The notes below the pieces were generated by a model that saw nothing but the letters and a program-made list of their open reading frames with translations, searched no databases and was not told the origin of the DNA. Below are positions 1 through 11,800 of a stretch of DNA of 64,000 bases, piece by piece; position 1 is the stretch's first letter; every line of letters starts with the position of its first letter. Position numbers and translations under genes: made by a program. The stretch covers positions 372,001-436,000 of the forward strand of contig JAKLMB010000011.1 in the NCBI GenBank assembly GCA_022813625.1, read 5' to 3'. This stretch comes from Aaosphaeria pasadenensis. Taxonomy: Eukaryota; Ascomycota; Dothideomycetes; Pleosporales.

Positions 1-213
1 CACTCCTTGGGAGGGATTACCGCATGTGCCTCTTCTGCCCATGTTCTATCGCAATATATAACTTCCCCCGCTCGCGACTCTCCTCATCCTCATCCAACAG
101 TTTCCAACCCAAGACATCAACCAAAAAAAACATAAGCTTTCTTCCAAGACGCCTCTCATACCATCTACCATTCCATCCACAACCACCATATTACCTATCA
201 CTACACACACACT

Positions 214-520
214 ATGTCTCAAACTACCGGCGTCTACGTCTCTGGCGGAATCTCCGAGCCCATGTCTGCTCAGCATAACTTCACCGAACAATATGATCTG
301 GAGAACCCAGAGAAGGCCATGTCCTCGTACGCAAGGTATGTTGCCAGCATCAGACATTCTATTCGCTTGGCCACATCACTAACGATTATTCAGGATAATG
401 CACGAACACACTAAGCGTCAGCTCTCGACTGCGACCGACTCAGCACGCCGACGATCCGAGGGTACCTCTGCCAACTCGAGCATGCATTCGTCCAGTTCGG
501 TCGCCTCCATCAGCCCATAG
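214..520 (+). CDS. Small conserved-looking fungal protein of unknown function, 82 aa
   Basis: Two exons, 214-335 and 394-520. The intron at 336-393 has a gtatgt donor, an actaac branch site and a cag acceptor. Splicing joins a phase-2 codon and the frame then runs to TAG at 518-520. The protein is polar, with no signal peptide or membrane segment. Its middle reads SSYARIMHEHTKRQ, followed by an Arg cluster (SARRRS) and a Ser-rich tail, so a nuclear or disordered regulatory protein is possible, but I do not recognise a named family. The start is chosen because the ATG follows a pyrimidine/CA-rich leader and the spliced frame is clean. An AATAAA lies at about 834-839, a plausible 3' end region. 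Confidence 0.75.
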
Positions 521-1583
521 ACATCGTCACGACTCTCGTCCAACATCGTTCGCACGCGTCGCATTCGACAGCGCCGCACCTCGTCACCGTTCTGTGAACG
601 GCACTGACCTTTTTTTCCTATTATCACTTCACGAGAATCATGAATGTATTATTACAATATCACATCAAGGCTTTGGGCATTTTGGCATTTCAAAGCCAAT
701 GGCGTTTATTTCCATCATCGTCAAGCCATCTTTTCACGAGCGAGTACCTACAAAGATACTGGGAGAACGGGCTCGGAGTTTTTACGATTTTTCTAAATCT
801 TGACCCACGACGACTACAAATACAAAAAGTCAAAATAAAACATGGTTCATGTCATTGAACCTTTGTTCCACTATCAACACTGTCTGTCATCCTTTGATTT
901 ATTGATTGTGATCGTGTGACCCAAATTTTACCTCAATGCTCACCTCATCACCATTCCGGACCTACACCCGCACCGTGCATAAACATACGATTCTCCACCG
1001 TCAGGGCTTAGATCTAGATCTAGATACATACGAATGCACATACGTAGGCCCATGCAACTTATTTCCAACATCAAGAAATGAGGCAATGCAGGTAGCTCGT
1101 AGCAGAGACAGGTTTTTCTTGCAATCGTCTCCTCCCCACCACGCTCCCATGTCACCGACTCGTCTATTAATTACTCATAGTACTCGTAATCCAATTTCGT
1201 ATGCCATGCCACCGCATCCACAAAGTACGAAATCCCACACATATTCCCTTGCACTTTATCCAATGTCACATCCGCCCGCACGTGGTTGTAGCAGCATATA
1301 CCTTTGCATACATCCAGAAACATCCCTCGACGAGATGCCAAACTATCCCACGCAGGACGTGTTAAGTCTGAAGGGGGTGAGGTATGCGATTTTGGAACGT
1401 GGTACTTGATATTGACGATGATTTCGATTATATTTTTGTATCTATCTCGGCGATGGGAGTATGTGTTATCTAGGTGTGGTGGGTATCTTCTAAAGAGAAC
1501 CCCCCATTTCCAGCTTCTCCATTGTAACGAAAATGGACCTCCTCCCTCTTTGTGATATGCGTATGCTAAAGGGTACCAAAACG
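521..1583. other. Intergenic region, 3' flanks of two genes
   Basis: This lies between the stop of the small orphan gene (+) and the stop of the P450 (-), so it holds two 3' UTRs. It contains a short repeated agatct unit at about 1011-1023. The open frame at 936-1409 has no recognisable composition or domain. I see no gene here. Confidence 0.6.
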
Positions 1584-3204
1584 CTAGAACTCGAATTTCC
1601 AGACGGCATCCTCAAAGCCCTTCTTTCGTTGGAATCTTACATTCACGGGCTTCAAAGGCTTGTGACTGGTGAGGGTAAACTCCTTTTTGTTCGACGGAGG
1701 GTTCCATTGAATACCACCCTTCTGGCCCTTGGGCGCCTCGATGTCGAACCCCAGGATGAACGACGAGACGAGAGCCAAAATCTCCATCTGCGCAAAGTGT
1801 CGCCCCGGGCAAAGGGAGCCACCACCACCGAATCCACGGAACGCTACAGATGGAATCTGATTGGCACGTGAATGATTCGTAGAACCGTCAGGAGAAGTCT
1901 TTGTGCCGTTTGGAGTGTGTATGAAGCGGCGCGGGTTGAATTCAGCTGCATCAGGGCCCCAAATTCCTTCGTCGGCGTGAAGAAGAACGCCCGAGACTTG
2001 GACAATTGTATCCGCGCGAACAACATACGTATCTGCTATGACGGTGTCTGACTTCACGTAGCGGGCAGAATTGAGCGGCGAAGTCAGCCGCATCGTCTCT
2101 TTGTAAACGGAATTGAGCAAGGGACAGGATTCGCGAAGTGCAGGACAAGATAGAGTAGACTCGCCCACCAGAGCATTCTTCCTGATTTCTTCCTGAACTT
2201 CGGCATGGAGCTCTGGACGGCTGAAAATGTTGTCCAGAACCCAGAACATGGTAATGGCTGCATTCACGTTAAAAGCAAGACACATGCCGACTTCGAGCCT
2301 TGCTCGGTCCCGAAGACAGATCCCCTCGTCCACGTGTGCTTGGTGACGCCTGCGTACGAGCTCGTAGCCTTCGGACATGTGGCCTGCCTCAATGTAGTCG
2401 GAAAAGCCCTTGGTCATCTCCTCCATTGCGATATAAGCCTTACGGGAAGTCCATTGCGGAAAAATTTCCATCATATATAGGATAAGGCCGTTCTCCCAAT
2501 TCCAAAAATGATCCACCAATTCCGGGCGTACCGCAAATGGATTGTTTGGCCCATAGAATGTGTTCATCGTCGCGAGAGTGGTTACACTGTTGATGTATTC
2601 ATACAGGTCAGTCTCGAAACCGTCCTTGATGTTATTGATGTGCTCGGCAAAATTCCGAAGTTGAGTATGGCCAATTATGCTCATACTTTTGATTGAAAGC
2701 AGCGGTTCAATTACACCATGTAGAACGGCTTCCCCCATGCGATCCCGACCTTCGTCTACTGCCTTCTGATCCTTCAGTATCTCTCTTGTTTCGGGTTTGA
2801 GGCCAACCAAGCGTGGGGCAACCTGAAGTACAAGTTCGCCAAAGCTCATGGTGGTGGAGGTGCGTTCAACTTGGGCAGCGAGGGTAGGAGTCTTGACCAC
2901 GTAGGTACGGCCGCCGAGCATGGGCATGGTGAAGATGCCATGATTTGTCTTCGCGCTGTACGTGGATTAGGTGATGTACATTGAAGATAGGTGGGTGGTG
3001 GTGGAAGAGAATATCATACCTGACCTTAGCAAGATACCCCGGCCCGTCTCGAGACATGCCAATGATATGCCCAATGAAAGGGATGGAAGGCTCAATGACG
3101 GGCGGCTCGCGGTCATTGACGGACGTTCGAAAGAGATACGTTATGGCGAACCATAACAGAGACGCGACAGCAATGACTGCCGCAACTGTGGTTGGTAGAG
3201 CCAT
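1584..3204 (-). CDS. Cytochrome P450, CYP7/CYP8-like fungal class, 518 aa
   Basis: Exon 1 is 3204-3020 and exon 2 is 2955-1584. The intron at 3019-2956 (gtatga...acag) is bridged by a Ser codon. Residues 1-25 form an N-terminal membrane anchor, placing the enzyme on the ER face. The K-helix ETMR is at about 348-351. The haem-binding loop FGGGGSLCPGRHFA has its axial Cys at about 444. The I-helix (about 288-303, NVNAAITMFW) lacks the usual acid/alcohol pair, as in CYP7/CYP8-type (sterol 7-alpha-hydroxylase or prostacyclin synthase-like) P450s. That points to oxysterol-like or oxylipin-like substrates, but the substrate cannot be read from sequence. No other biosynthetic gene adjoins it, so a secondary-metabolite cluster is not supported. 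It is divergent from the AIM6-like gene. Confidence 0.9.
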
Positions 3205-4210
3205 CGTCAAGAAATCGGAAGGCAACTTTTGGGGTGAGAAGAGAAGCTGCAGCAGAGCCTCACCAGGGAGTGAAGTGTTGCAGTGTGCATTATGTATGGG
3301 ACTTGGATATTTGATGGAGGGGACATGCCAGGTGCGACCTGAGCTGGCGTTCAGCTCGCGCGAGACAATTGCAGGGCGTATGGGTGGCACTGGATGGGCT
3401 GGTGGTGGTAATTAACTAGTTCTCTAGTGCGTAGTCTATACCATGGCGTGGCGTTCGAGGAATGTGATTGTTTGGAAACATGGCGCTGATGATTCGCGAA
3501 TCGCGCATGTCTACGGAGTGTGCATGCATTGTTCACTGATTCTCGATTCTTAATTCTCGATTCCTGATGTATGGATTGATTGATTGATTGATTGTTTGAT
3601 TCTCAGTGGGTGCCACAGTGCCACATTTGATGATGGATTTGGTAAGGTGGAGTACGAGTACGAGTACGAGCAGGACCAGGCTGAATGAAGATTGTTGTGA
3701 TATGGTGATGATGAAGAGAGGAAAGGAAGGTTGATCAACATGTGGAAGGTGAGAGGTTGACAAGACATGTTTTATTACTAATAACTTAGTATTCACCTCT
3801 GTATGTATTATTAACTGCATCGGTCATTCTTGCTTGTGTATATAATTATTTCTGGTGTTTCCTTCCTCTTTTGTTATCTACCTATTATATCAATTACGCG
3901 TATGATGAGTTAGGTACATACAGCAAGCGACAAGGCTGTTTGGACGCCCGTGCTTTCGCGATTGGTGGGGAAGGAAGGATGCAAAGGATGCAATGGCAGC
4001 CGAAGCTTCAACCTCACCTCCTCCATCTTCATCAACTCCAATACTTTGTAGTATTTAATACATCTCTGTTCTTCCATTGCAGATTCTTTCTTTTGCTGCT
4101 CCAGGATCTAAACTCTCTCGTCAACGCTTGTTGTTTCCTAATCGCGGACCTCCGTCACTCCGCGCAGTTCCGCAATTCCGCATCTCTGTTTACACTGACT
4201 GTAACCAACC
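3205..4210. promoter_or_regulatory. Divergent intergenic region between the P450 and the AIM6-like gene
   Basis: About 1 kb separates the two start codons. It must hold both promoters and 5' leaders. It contains a tgat/gatt microsatellite at about 3574-3594 and a gtacga repeat at about 3650-3670. No coding sequence is recognised. Open frames on the minus strand here are made by the simple repeats. Confidence 0.55.
3574..3670. repeat. Simple-sequence repeats (TGAT and GTACGA units)
   Basis: A run of tgat/gatt units occupies about 3574-3594. About 55 bases later, three to four gtacga units occupy about 3650-3670. Both lie in the P450/AIM6-like intergenic region. Confidence 0.8.
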
Positions 4211-5486
4211 ATGCAACTGCCACTACAGCTGCCTACCGTACTTCCATGCCTTGTCGCTGGAGTTCTCGCAACTGCAATTCCAGATGTATCGGGTACTCTG
4301 CAGAATATCTTGAAGAATACAGACAATTCCAATAAATATAGATATCCCACCGATCTCACACGGGGGATCATCCCAGTAAGCCCGCCCAGCCGTCGTCCAG
4401 GAGACAGTGACTAAAGCTTCCTCTTCACGATAGAAACCATTTCACAGCCATAACGATTACTGGCGAGATGTTCCCTTCTACTCAGGCCTATCCTGGGGTG
4501 CCATCTCCACAGAAGCCGATGTTTGGCTGATCAATGAAACTCTCTATGTAGGTCCTGGTCCTGCTTCTGCTTCATACTGCGTCACGTGATCCAATCGATT
4601 CACCTCCCTCTTCCATATTCCTATTCCCTGCGTTACTTTTCGTACTGTCCTTGCATATCGATCAGATAGAAAATATTGTTCTATTCTTTCGTAATACTCT
4701 TTTCCATTATTTTCAAGCTCAGCCAGCAACATAACGCCCTTCTCAACTTGATTTCTTCCAATATCAACCTACGAGGCTGCTCACTAACATCACAAACAGG
4801 TCGGCCACGAAATCAGCGCCTTAACGACCGCCCGCACTCTATCATCTCTCTATATAGAGCCCATTCTCGATACCCTCCATCGCCAGAACCCCTCCACTGC
4901 TTTCACCCAATTCCCAACCTCCAATGGCGTCTTCGACACCTCATCAGGCCAAACCCTTTACCTCTTCATCGACTTCAAGACCGCCGGACCCGAGACATTC
5001 TCCGCCGTTCAGGCCGCACTCGAACCCCTCCAGAAGGGAAAATGGCTCACAACCTCTGACGGCAAGAGCCTCACCACCCGCCCCGTCACCGTCATAGGAA
5101 CTGGCAACACCCCACTCGACCTAGTCCGCAGCCAAAACCCCCGATTCATCTTCTACGACGCTCCCCTCTCCAAGTTAGGCCCTGCTGCCGCCAACGCCGA
5201 ATTCTCAGACCTGACGGAGAACGAATCCCCCATCGCGTCGACCAACTTCGCAGATTCCTTTGGCGACGTCAGGAAATTGGATCTGAACGACACGCAACTT
5301 GACACGCTGCGCAGCCAGGTTGACGCCGCGCACAAGAGGGGCATCAAGGCGCGCTACTGGAACCAGCCCGAATGGCCCATCGCCACGAGGAACGCGATCT
5401 GGAGGACTCTCTGGGACGAGGGCGTCGACATCTTGAACGTCGATGATTTGGAGGCGGCTGCTGAGTTCTGGACAGGTAGGGGATAG
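4211..5486 (+). CDS. AIM6-like secreted PLC-fold phosphodiesterase family protein, 321 aa
   Basis: Three exons: 4211-4375, 4434-4547 and 4800-5486. The introns are 58 bp (4376-4433) and an unusually long 252 bp (4548-4799), both phase 0. The first ~23 residues (MQLPLQLPTVLPCLVAGVLA) are a predicted signal peptide. The mature protein starts with the family hallmark KPFHSHNDYWRDVP at about 56-69, in which the first His/Asn/Asp correspond to the catalytic start of the PLC-like TIM barrel. It continues with DVWL, an FIDFKT strand and a C-terminal NVDDLEAAAEF. The family is named after yeast Aim6 (altered inheritance of mitochondria). A glycerophosphodiester-type activity is suggested by fold only. 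Length fits the family. The last codons (GGT AGG GGA TAG) could alternatively be read as a splice donor, but the frame closes normally. Confidence 0.87.
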
Positions 5487-5893
5487 AAAGCAAAAACGAC
5501 ACAGTAGGTACATTGCATTGATTGAAAGATGCCAGATGAACAAATCGGATAGGGGCTGTATATAGATAGACAGAGAGGCGGAGGTGGGAGAAAAATAATA
5601 AGAGGATGAGAATTACGAAGCATAAAGCCTCGTTCATCCATACGCGCATTCATTTTTCGTCATGTTCACCTCCATGCTAATCCATCATGTCCATCTATTT
5701 AACTTATCTATATAAACCACCTTCATCGACGTTTTTCAGATGCAAATGCCGCTCGCTCACTCCTTCACTTTGCACAAAAACCCCCCTCTTCCTCCACCAT
5801 GACACGCCAAAATTCGTCGGTCCCAAGAACGACGATACATGCAAGCCATCCAAGTGAGCCCTGAACAACTCGCGACACATCATCATGAATAGA
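5487..5893. other. Convergent 3' region between the AIM6-like gene and the auxilin gene
   Basis: About 400 bp between two stop codons on opposite strands. It is AT-richer than the flanks, with no coding signal recognised. It presumably holds both polyadenylation regions. Confidence 0.6.
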
Positions 5894-8874
5894 TCACAAC
5901 CCGTTGTCCGTCTTGAACTTATCCCACGCCTCGTTCAGCGTCGCGAAGACGGCCGCGCTGATCATCCGCTGCTCTGTCGTAGCGTCCTGTGGGATCTGTG
6001 AAACTCGTTAGCACACATACCATCCTAAACCCCATGAAAACGAGGAGGGACAAGACGATCGTGATGATCGAGATGGGGGAAGGGAAAGGGTAAACGTACC
6101 TTATCAGGATGCACCTTAGCAATCGCCTTCATATAGACGATCTTGACCTTATTCGCCATGACGAGGTCGCCCATGCCGACCTTCTTCCACCCGGCCTCGG
6201 GCCAGAGCACGCGGTCGAGGGAACCCAGCAGGGCGCGCAGGTTGTCTGCCTTCGTGCCCTTCCACGCGACGAGCTTGGCGTCGACTTGGTCGGTCAGGGC
6301 GAACTTTTCGTCGTCAGCGCGCGAGGCGGCGGCGTTGGCGGCCTGGAGGCGCTTCACGGCCTCGGAGTCTGCGGCGGAGGGGGCGGCGAGGGAGGATAGT
6401 GCGGAGGAGGCGGGTTTCGGGATCGCGGGTTTGCGGGCGGGGGGTGGGCGTTTGGCGGGTTGTGAGGATGCGGATGATGAGTTGTTGTTGTTGGACACTT
6501 TCTCGCAGCGGTTGCGGCCTTGGATGGAGATGGAGCCGCCCACGCCGGCTTCGACGGCCTCGCGCCAGACTTTGCCTGCGTCGGACCATTTCTCCATGTT
6601 CTCGAGGGCTTCGGCCTTGCGCATGAGGGCCTTGCCGTAGAACTCGCGCATGTCCTTTTCGCCTTCGGTGCCCCCGAGTGCGATTCGCTCGCCTTCGCCT
6701 TTCGAGATGCCGATGATGGCGAGGGCGGCGTCGGCGTCGCTGATGGCGGCTTTGGGGTCGCCGACTTTGATGTTTGTGACGGCGCGGTTGCAGAGGACGA
6801 TGATGGCGACGGGGTGGTCGCCCGGGAGTGGTCCGAGGGCGGATGTGTAGGCTGTGTGCGCTTCCGCATAGTCGCCACGCTTGAAAGCCTCAGAACCCTT
6901 TTGTCGATACGAAGTTGATGAGTTGAGGGCAGATGAGGAGGCGGGGGGGACGCGTCGAGGTGGTGCCTTGGGTCGAGGGGCTATGGGAGGTGTGGCCGCT
7001 GGGCTTCTTGATTTTGGTGTTGCTGATGCTGCTTTCATGAAAGGATTGTTCGACTGGGATGGTGTGGACTGGCGGGACGAAGGCTGGGATTGAGTAGGCT
7101 GTTCTGTCGAAAACAGGTCCGGTTGCGGAGTGGCCTTCTTCCTCCTCGCAGGACTGACATAGGCTTGCGCGGTTGACTCCTCGACCTCCTGTCTGGTGAG
7201 TCGAGCAGCCGGTCGCTTGTCCACAGCAGGAGATGGTTGCCGGAAGGCAGGTGATCGGGAGGCCTGACGGTCTGGGAACGGGTTTCGAGGGTCTTCCCTA
7301 TGGCGTAGTGCTAATGGATCTTGGTGATGTCGAGACTCACTCGACCGTGATGGTTTCTGAGGGCGACCTCCACCTTCGAGCATAATAGCCTCGTCGGTAG
7401 CATCCTGAACAGGCGTTTTACCAGCCCTGTTACCGCCGCTCGATTGACCTTGCGCTTCTCTCATCCATTTTGGAACATTCGGGTCTCCGTCTTGCTGGAA
7501 ATCTGCAACTGCCTTTTGAACCTGCTTTCGACCTGTCTTCCAGAGGGAATTGGCTGATTTGAACAAGCTGTTGCCAATATCCGAGGCATACTGTGCGACA
7601 TCCTTCTCTTGGTTTGCAGACTGGCCTTCCTGCCTACGATGACTCGACCGACTACGGGAATCCTCACCGCGCATCCACGCTGGTTGGGATCCACCAGTAC
7701 TCGAATCTCTAGTACTGGATCGACCCGGTCCTTTTCTTGGGCGCTCGTCGAACTCGTCCGGGCTGTGTCGTGGACGTTCCTCCCGGCGCCCCTGTTGAGT
7801 TTTCTGCTTAGCATCTGCATGTGCCTGGTTCAACAGCCAGCTCACGGCAGCCTGCACGTCAAGCCCAGACTCAGTGTTTGCAAGAGCAATGGCAGATCTG
7901 TCTGCTGGGAAACCCATGTCCACCAATTCAGCTACGGCCTTTGCTTGTGGGTTGTCCAGGTCCGGAGACGGCTCACGTGCTTGTCGTCGCGGAGGGTCCC
8001 TGGCGACTGGCTCTGGCTCTGGCTCTGGCTTTCGCTCGAATTCGGAAACGGGTTTGCCAAGTAGTCCCAATATATCATCATCGCCCTCTGCAGCTGAAGT
8101 AGCTTGTGGTGTGCTTGCGGAAACGGGCTTCTGCGACATCTGGTTCAATCCGAATATATCATCGTCGTCGAAGGCAGCACTTGTGGACGACTGCGGAACT
8201 GGCGTGTGCCCTCTTGACGATTGCGCTCCAGTAGCTGGGGTGCTCCGGCCACTACCAAACGCACCAGAAGGCGGGGGGAAGTGACTTGATTTGTCCACAG
8301 GAGCAGCTGAATTGAACGCTGACAAGATATCATCATTGACCGGCGAAGCTTGAACCGGGCGTTTGGCCGTCGTATCCAGTCCCGCAAAGGGCTTATTGAT
8401 AGTTTTGGACAGCGAAGAACCACCTGTCACATTGCTAGGAGGACCTGGGATCCCCGATGCTGCTGGCTCCGGCGTGCTCTTCCCACTGCCCAAGTTATCC
8501 CAGAACTTAGAATCGCTTCCTCCGAAATGCGAGTCATATTGTTTCCTCCGCTCCTCCTCTTGTCTTTGTTTCTCTTGCTGGAGCTGTTTCTGGCGTTCTT
8601 GGAGGGAGAGGTTCGCATTAGCGGGTTTGTTTGATTTGCTCGTGATGAGGCTCGCGAAGCTATCGTTGGCAGGCGTTGTAGGTTTGGAAGAGGGTTTTAA
8701 AGCTCGATTGGGAGCCCCCGCTCCAGATTGCTGCGCTGAGAGGGAGAGGGGTGTAGACCGGCCGGAGAGCTGAGGTGTGGGGTTCTGGCGGAATGGTGGA
8801 AATGCTGGGGATGGGTTAGATGGTTGCTTGTTCGGCTGCGGAGCCGACCAGTCGAGGCCATTCAGGTCATCCAT
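5894..8874 (-). CDS. SWA2: Auxilin-like clathrin-uncoating factor (UBA, TPR and J domains), 958 aa
   Basis: Exon 1 is 8874-6100 and exon 2 is 5995-5894. The phase-0 intron (6099-5996) falls immediately after the HPDK motif of the J domain. Order of parts: disordered Pro/Ser-rich N-terminus with a Gln/Glu/Arg coiled stretch at about 90-112; acidic DDDDIFGLN and DDDILGLL motifs (about 236-244 and 265-272) resembling clathrin/adaptor-binding sites; UBA domain at about 306-350; NPF tripeptides near 531 and 610; TPR region at about 653-775; C-terminal J domain at about 870-958 with HPD at 922-924 and the auxilin-type ending (IPQDATTEQRMISAAVF). This is the domain order of yeast Swa2, which recruits Hsp70 to clathrin-coated vesicles in the cytosol. 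Without exon 2 the J domain would lose its last helices. Confidence 0.95.
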
Positions 8875-11800
8875 CGTTGCTGGGTGGTATAAATCGCTTC
8901 AAGGAAGGAAGGGAAACTATGTCATATCATTACAGCGGTCGTGATGGAGAGATGTAGCATGATGGTGTCGGAAGTGCCAGCATTCCGACCGCTATTCGCT
9001 TGCTTGAGGTTGCGGCTCAGGCCGCACGGATCATTGCCTAATCAGGTAAGTTCTCAGATGAGCTTTGAAGAAAGCTTTGTATCGCAATAGCAAATAAACA
9101 ATGGTTGTTTCTTATTGATGAGTAAATTCAATCACGAGATATCTGAAGATTTTCTTTAATTGCTTTGTTCGTGGGTAAATCAGTGTGGTAGAATATGTGT
9201 GACTACCTAAGTAATAATCGACACTCGTACGTATGTTTACACCGTCCTTCCAAATATAACAAAAAAAAGCTGAAGTCCGACATATCGTACAGTCTAGCTG
9301 AACTGGCATTTTTCAACACGTTGTTGGCTTTCATTCAAAGTCATTGTTTGTATTAGCAGTGCATAATCCCAAGTGTTTCCCGTTATCTCATTTTCGAAGG
9401 AAACTACATAGGTACTAACTAGACCAAAAATCTATACAGTATCAATAGCCATAAATTCAACCCCACCCTCCAAAGTGTAGCAGCAAATGAAACGCATACC
9501 ACAATCCAGAAAAAGCAAATTCGACGACTAGCCAACTTGTCTCAAAGTGGCGGCTGTCCTCTGCATATCTGTCCAGCGCACGTTGCCTTTTGCAGTAGTT
9601 CAACGTACCCAAAACTCAAGCGGCCGTTGAGAGTAATAAACCTCAAACACTAACAACAGGGTCTTAGGTGTCCTAGAAAAATCTTGAGACATGATTTATA
9701 CAAGACATTTATGCATGGCCGTTGACAAAGTGTGGGGTTTCGTGCTGTAGCCCCTCACCCCCGTACGTAAGTTGTTAGAAAGGTAGATGGTGAAACCCCA
9801 TTCTAGATAGAATCTCGTTCTAGATAACAAGATGGCTAGAAAAGAATCAAAGTTTTAAAAAGCACGGGCATGATATGAATACATTTCATGATTTCCTTGA
9901 AAAACAATTTGGTCAAGCGCTTACTAGGAGCCATTTGTCCATTCACGATATGTTATCTAGTGGTACCATCGTGACAATGTATAAGAAGTGCTTTGGAACA
10001 ATGCGGTCCAACTAAAATAACTTCGTACTTATTTGGCGATAAAGACCCAATTAAAGAGCAGAGACAGATATCTCTCGTAAACAGCATTGATGTCATGATT
10101 GCGATTGTACTACAAAATAAGGATCGGACTTTTCCGGAGGAACGGAGATGGGAAGAAATTCCGTTTTGTTTGTTTTTGTTTCTTCCCCTGGGATTATCTG
10201 TCTGATTGACATGTGTTGGGATATTTTGAAATTTTGCATGTGATGATTGATGTTGGGTACGTCACTATGGGAATTGTAGGTAGTCTGTCATTAACCAGGG
10301 TCGTCAGCGAAGGTGTACCTCCACTCGAAACGGAGGACGGCGAGCCGCGAGATATCCATCAACAGACAGGGGTAACAAATGTGATAACAATATGTAGCAA
10401 ATTACGGCAAATTTGTAAAGTCCGGTGTGTTTTAGAAAGACGTAATAGTGTACAAGGGAGCATGCTGTGTAAGCAAGTCAAGCGAGGTGGTAGATAGAGA
10501 GCAGGTTATCTGATGGGTGGAATGGGGAAGCTGCACCGATGAAGGGCTAGGTTGTGGGATCATGATTCGCATCACATCACATATGCATTGCATTGCATTG
10601 CGCCTCATCTTGTTGAGGGCGTTACGTTGCTGCTTTTGCCGTCAATGAATTGAGAAGGCTTGCCGTGCTCGTGTCGAATGATTGTGCTCTGCACGACATA
10701 TGAGTAGGCGGGAATGACACGACAGGGCAAGCTGTCCGAGGGGATGAAGAGAGCAAGAGAGTACACACTCCGTAGAATGTCTGCATGTGAATGGGATAGG
10801 CGGGAGATACAAGGGATGATATACTAGGGGCTCCGGGACGAGCGAGGCGTTTCGCGGAGGAGACATCGAACTGGGTAGAGTACGAGTTGGATGACTAGCG
10901 GAGGTGATCGAGAGGACGGAGGAAGTCTCCGATGGACAAAGATCGTGATCCCGCGGCCATGGAGAGAGTGTCATCTTCCGACAGGACCCTCGAGTGCTTG
11001 GGTTCCCGGCAAGCGGAAGTTGGCTGAAGCTCTGCGTGGTTATGATGTTCTTTCACTCTTCACAATGTTAACACAATGCATAGTACCCAAAATGGTAATA
11101 TGATGTCTGGATTTGGTGAGATTATCCTCTCCCTCGCGGAGGAGGGTGGGCCCTGGTATGGCATTATTGGATCAGAGTTGTTTGATTTGGATGGGCGTGC
11201 AACGGGCCGAAAAGCTATTGCATACCAGGATTGTGAAAGACTGATGGGAAGGAAATCGAGAAAAGGGACTGGTTTTGCGGAGAGAGTCATGTCATGGAGT
11301 GGGTGGTTAGTTTGATCATTAGCATGGCTGGCGGGAGGGGCTGGCGTAACATAGAGTTTGGTACTTATCCAAACCAAGACCGCGGGTTCGACCAGCGCAT
11401 CCAAGTCGCATTTGAGCCGTGCAGAGATTGATAGAATGCGCCTACTTTACCCCAAGGAGACGACGTCGTGCTTCCGCGGTTTGGTGTTGTTCTAGAAGTT
11501 TTGCACTGTCAAGGCGGCATCGTGTGTCCGAGTCAGGAGAGGAGAGAAGGCCGATATGAGGCTGCAAATGAGGCCTCGGGGGACGGGAGGAGCTCAATTG
11601 AGTAGCAAATGTGGTGAGGAGCGGGTTGAGGCAGTTGAGGTAGGCAGATACGCCTAGGTGGAAGTACGGAAGTGTGTGTGTGTGTATGTATCTATGAAGA
11701 ACATAAGGCCTGCGCCCCGGAGTACATAGCACTGTGTGAGCGTGTGCTCGTGAGGTTCTTGGTATATGACGATAATTATAGCAGACCCTGCATCTGCATG

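Noticed and set aside
936..1409. 157-codon open frame between the first gene and the P450
   Set aside because: No motif, no splice partner, and it lies where the 3' UTRs of both neighbours are expected.
11380..11395. gggttcgacc, resembling a tRNA B box
   Set aside because: Flanking bases do not pair into a cloverleaf on either strand.
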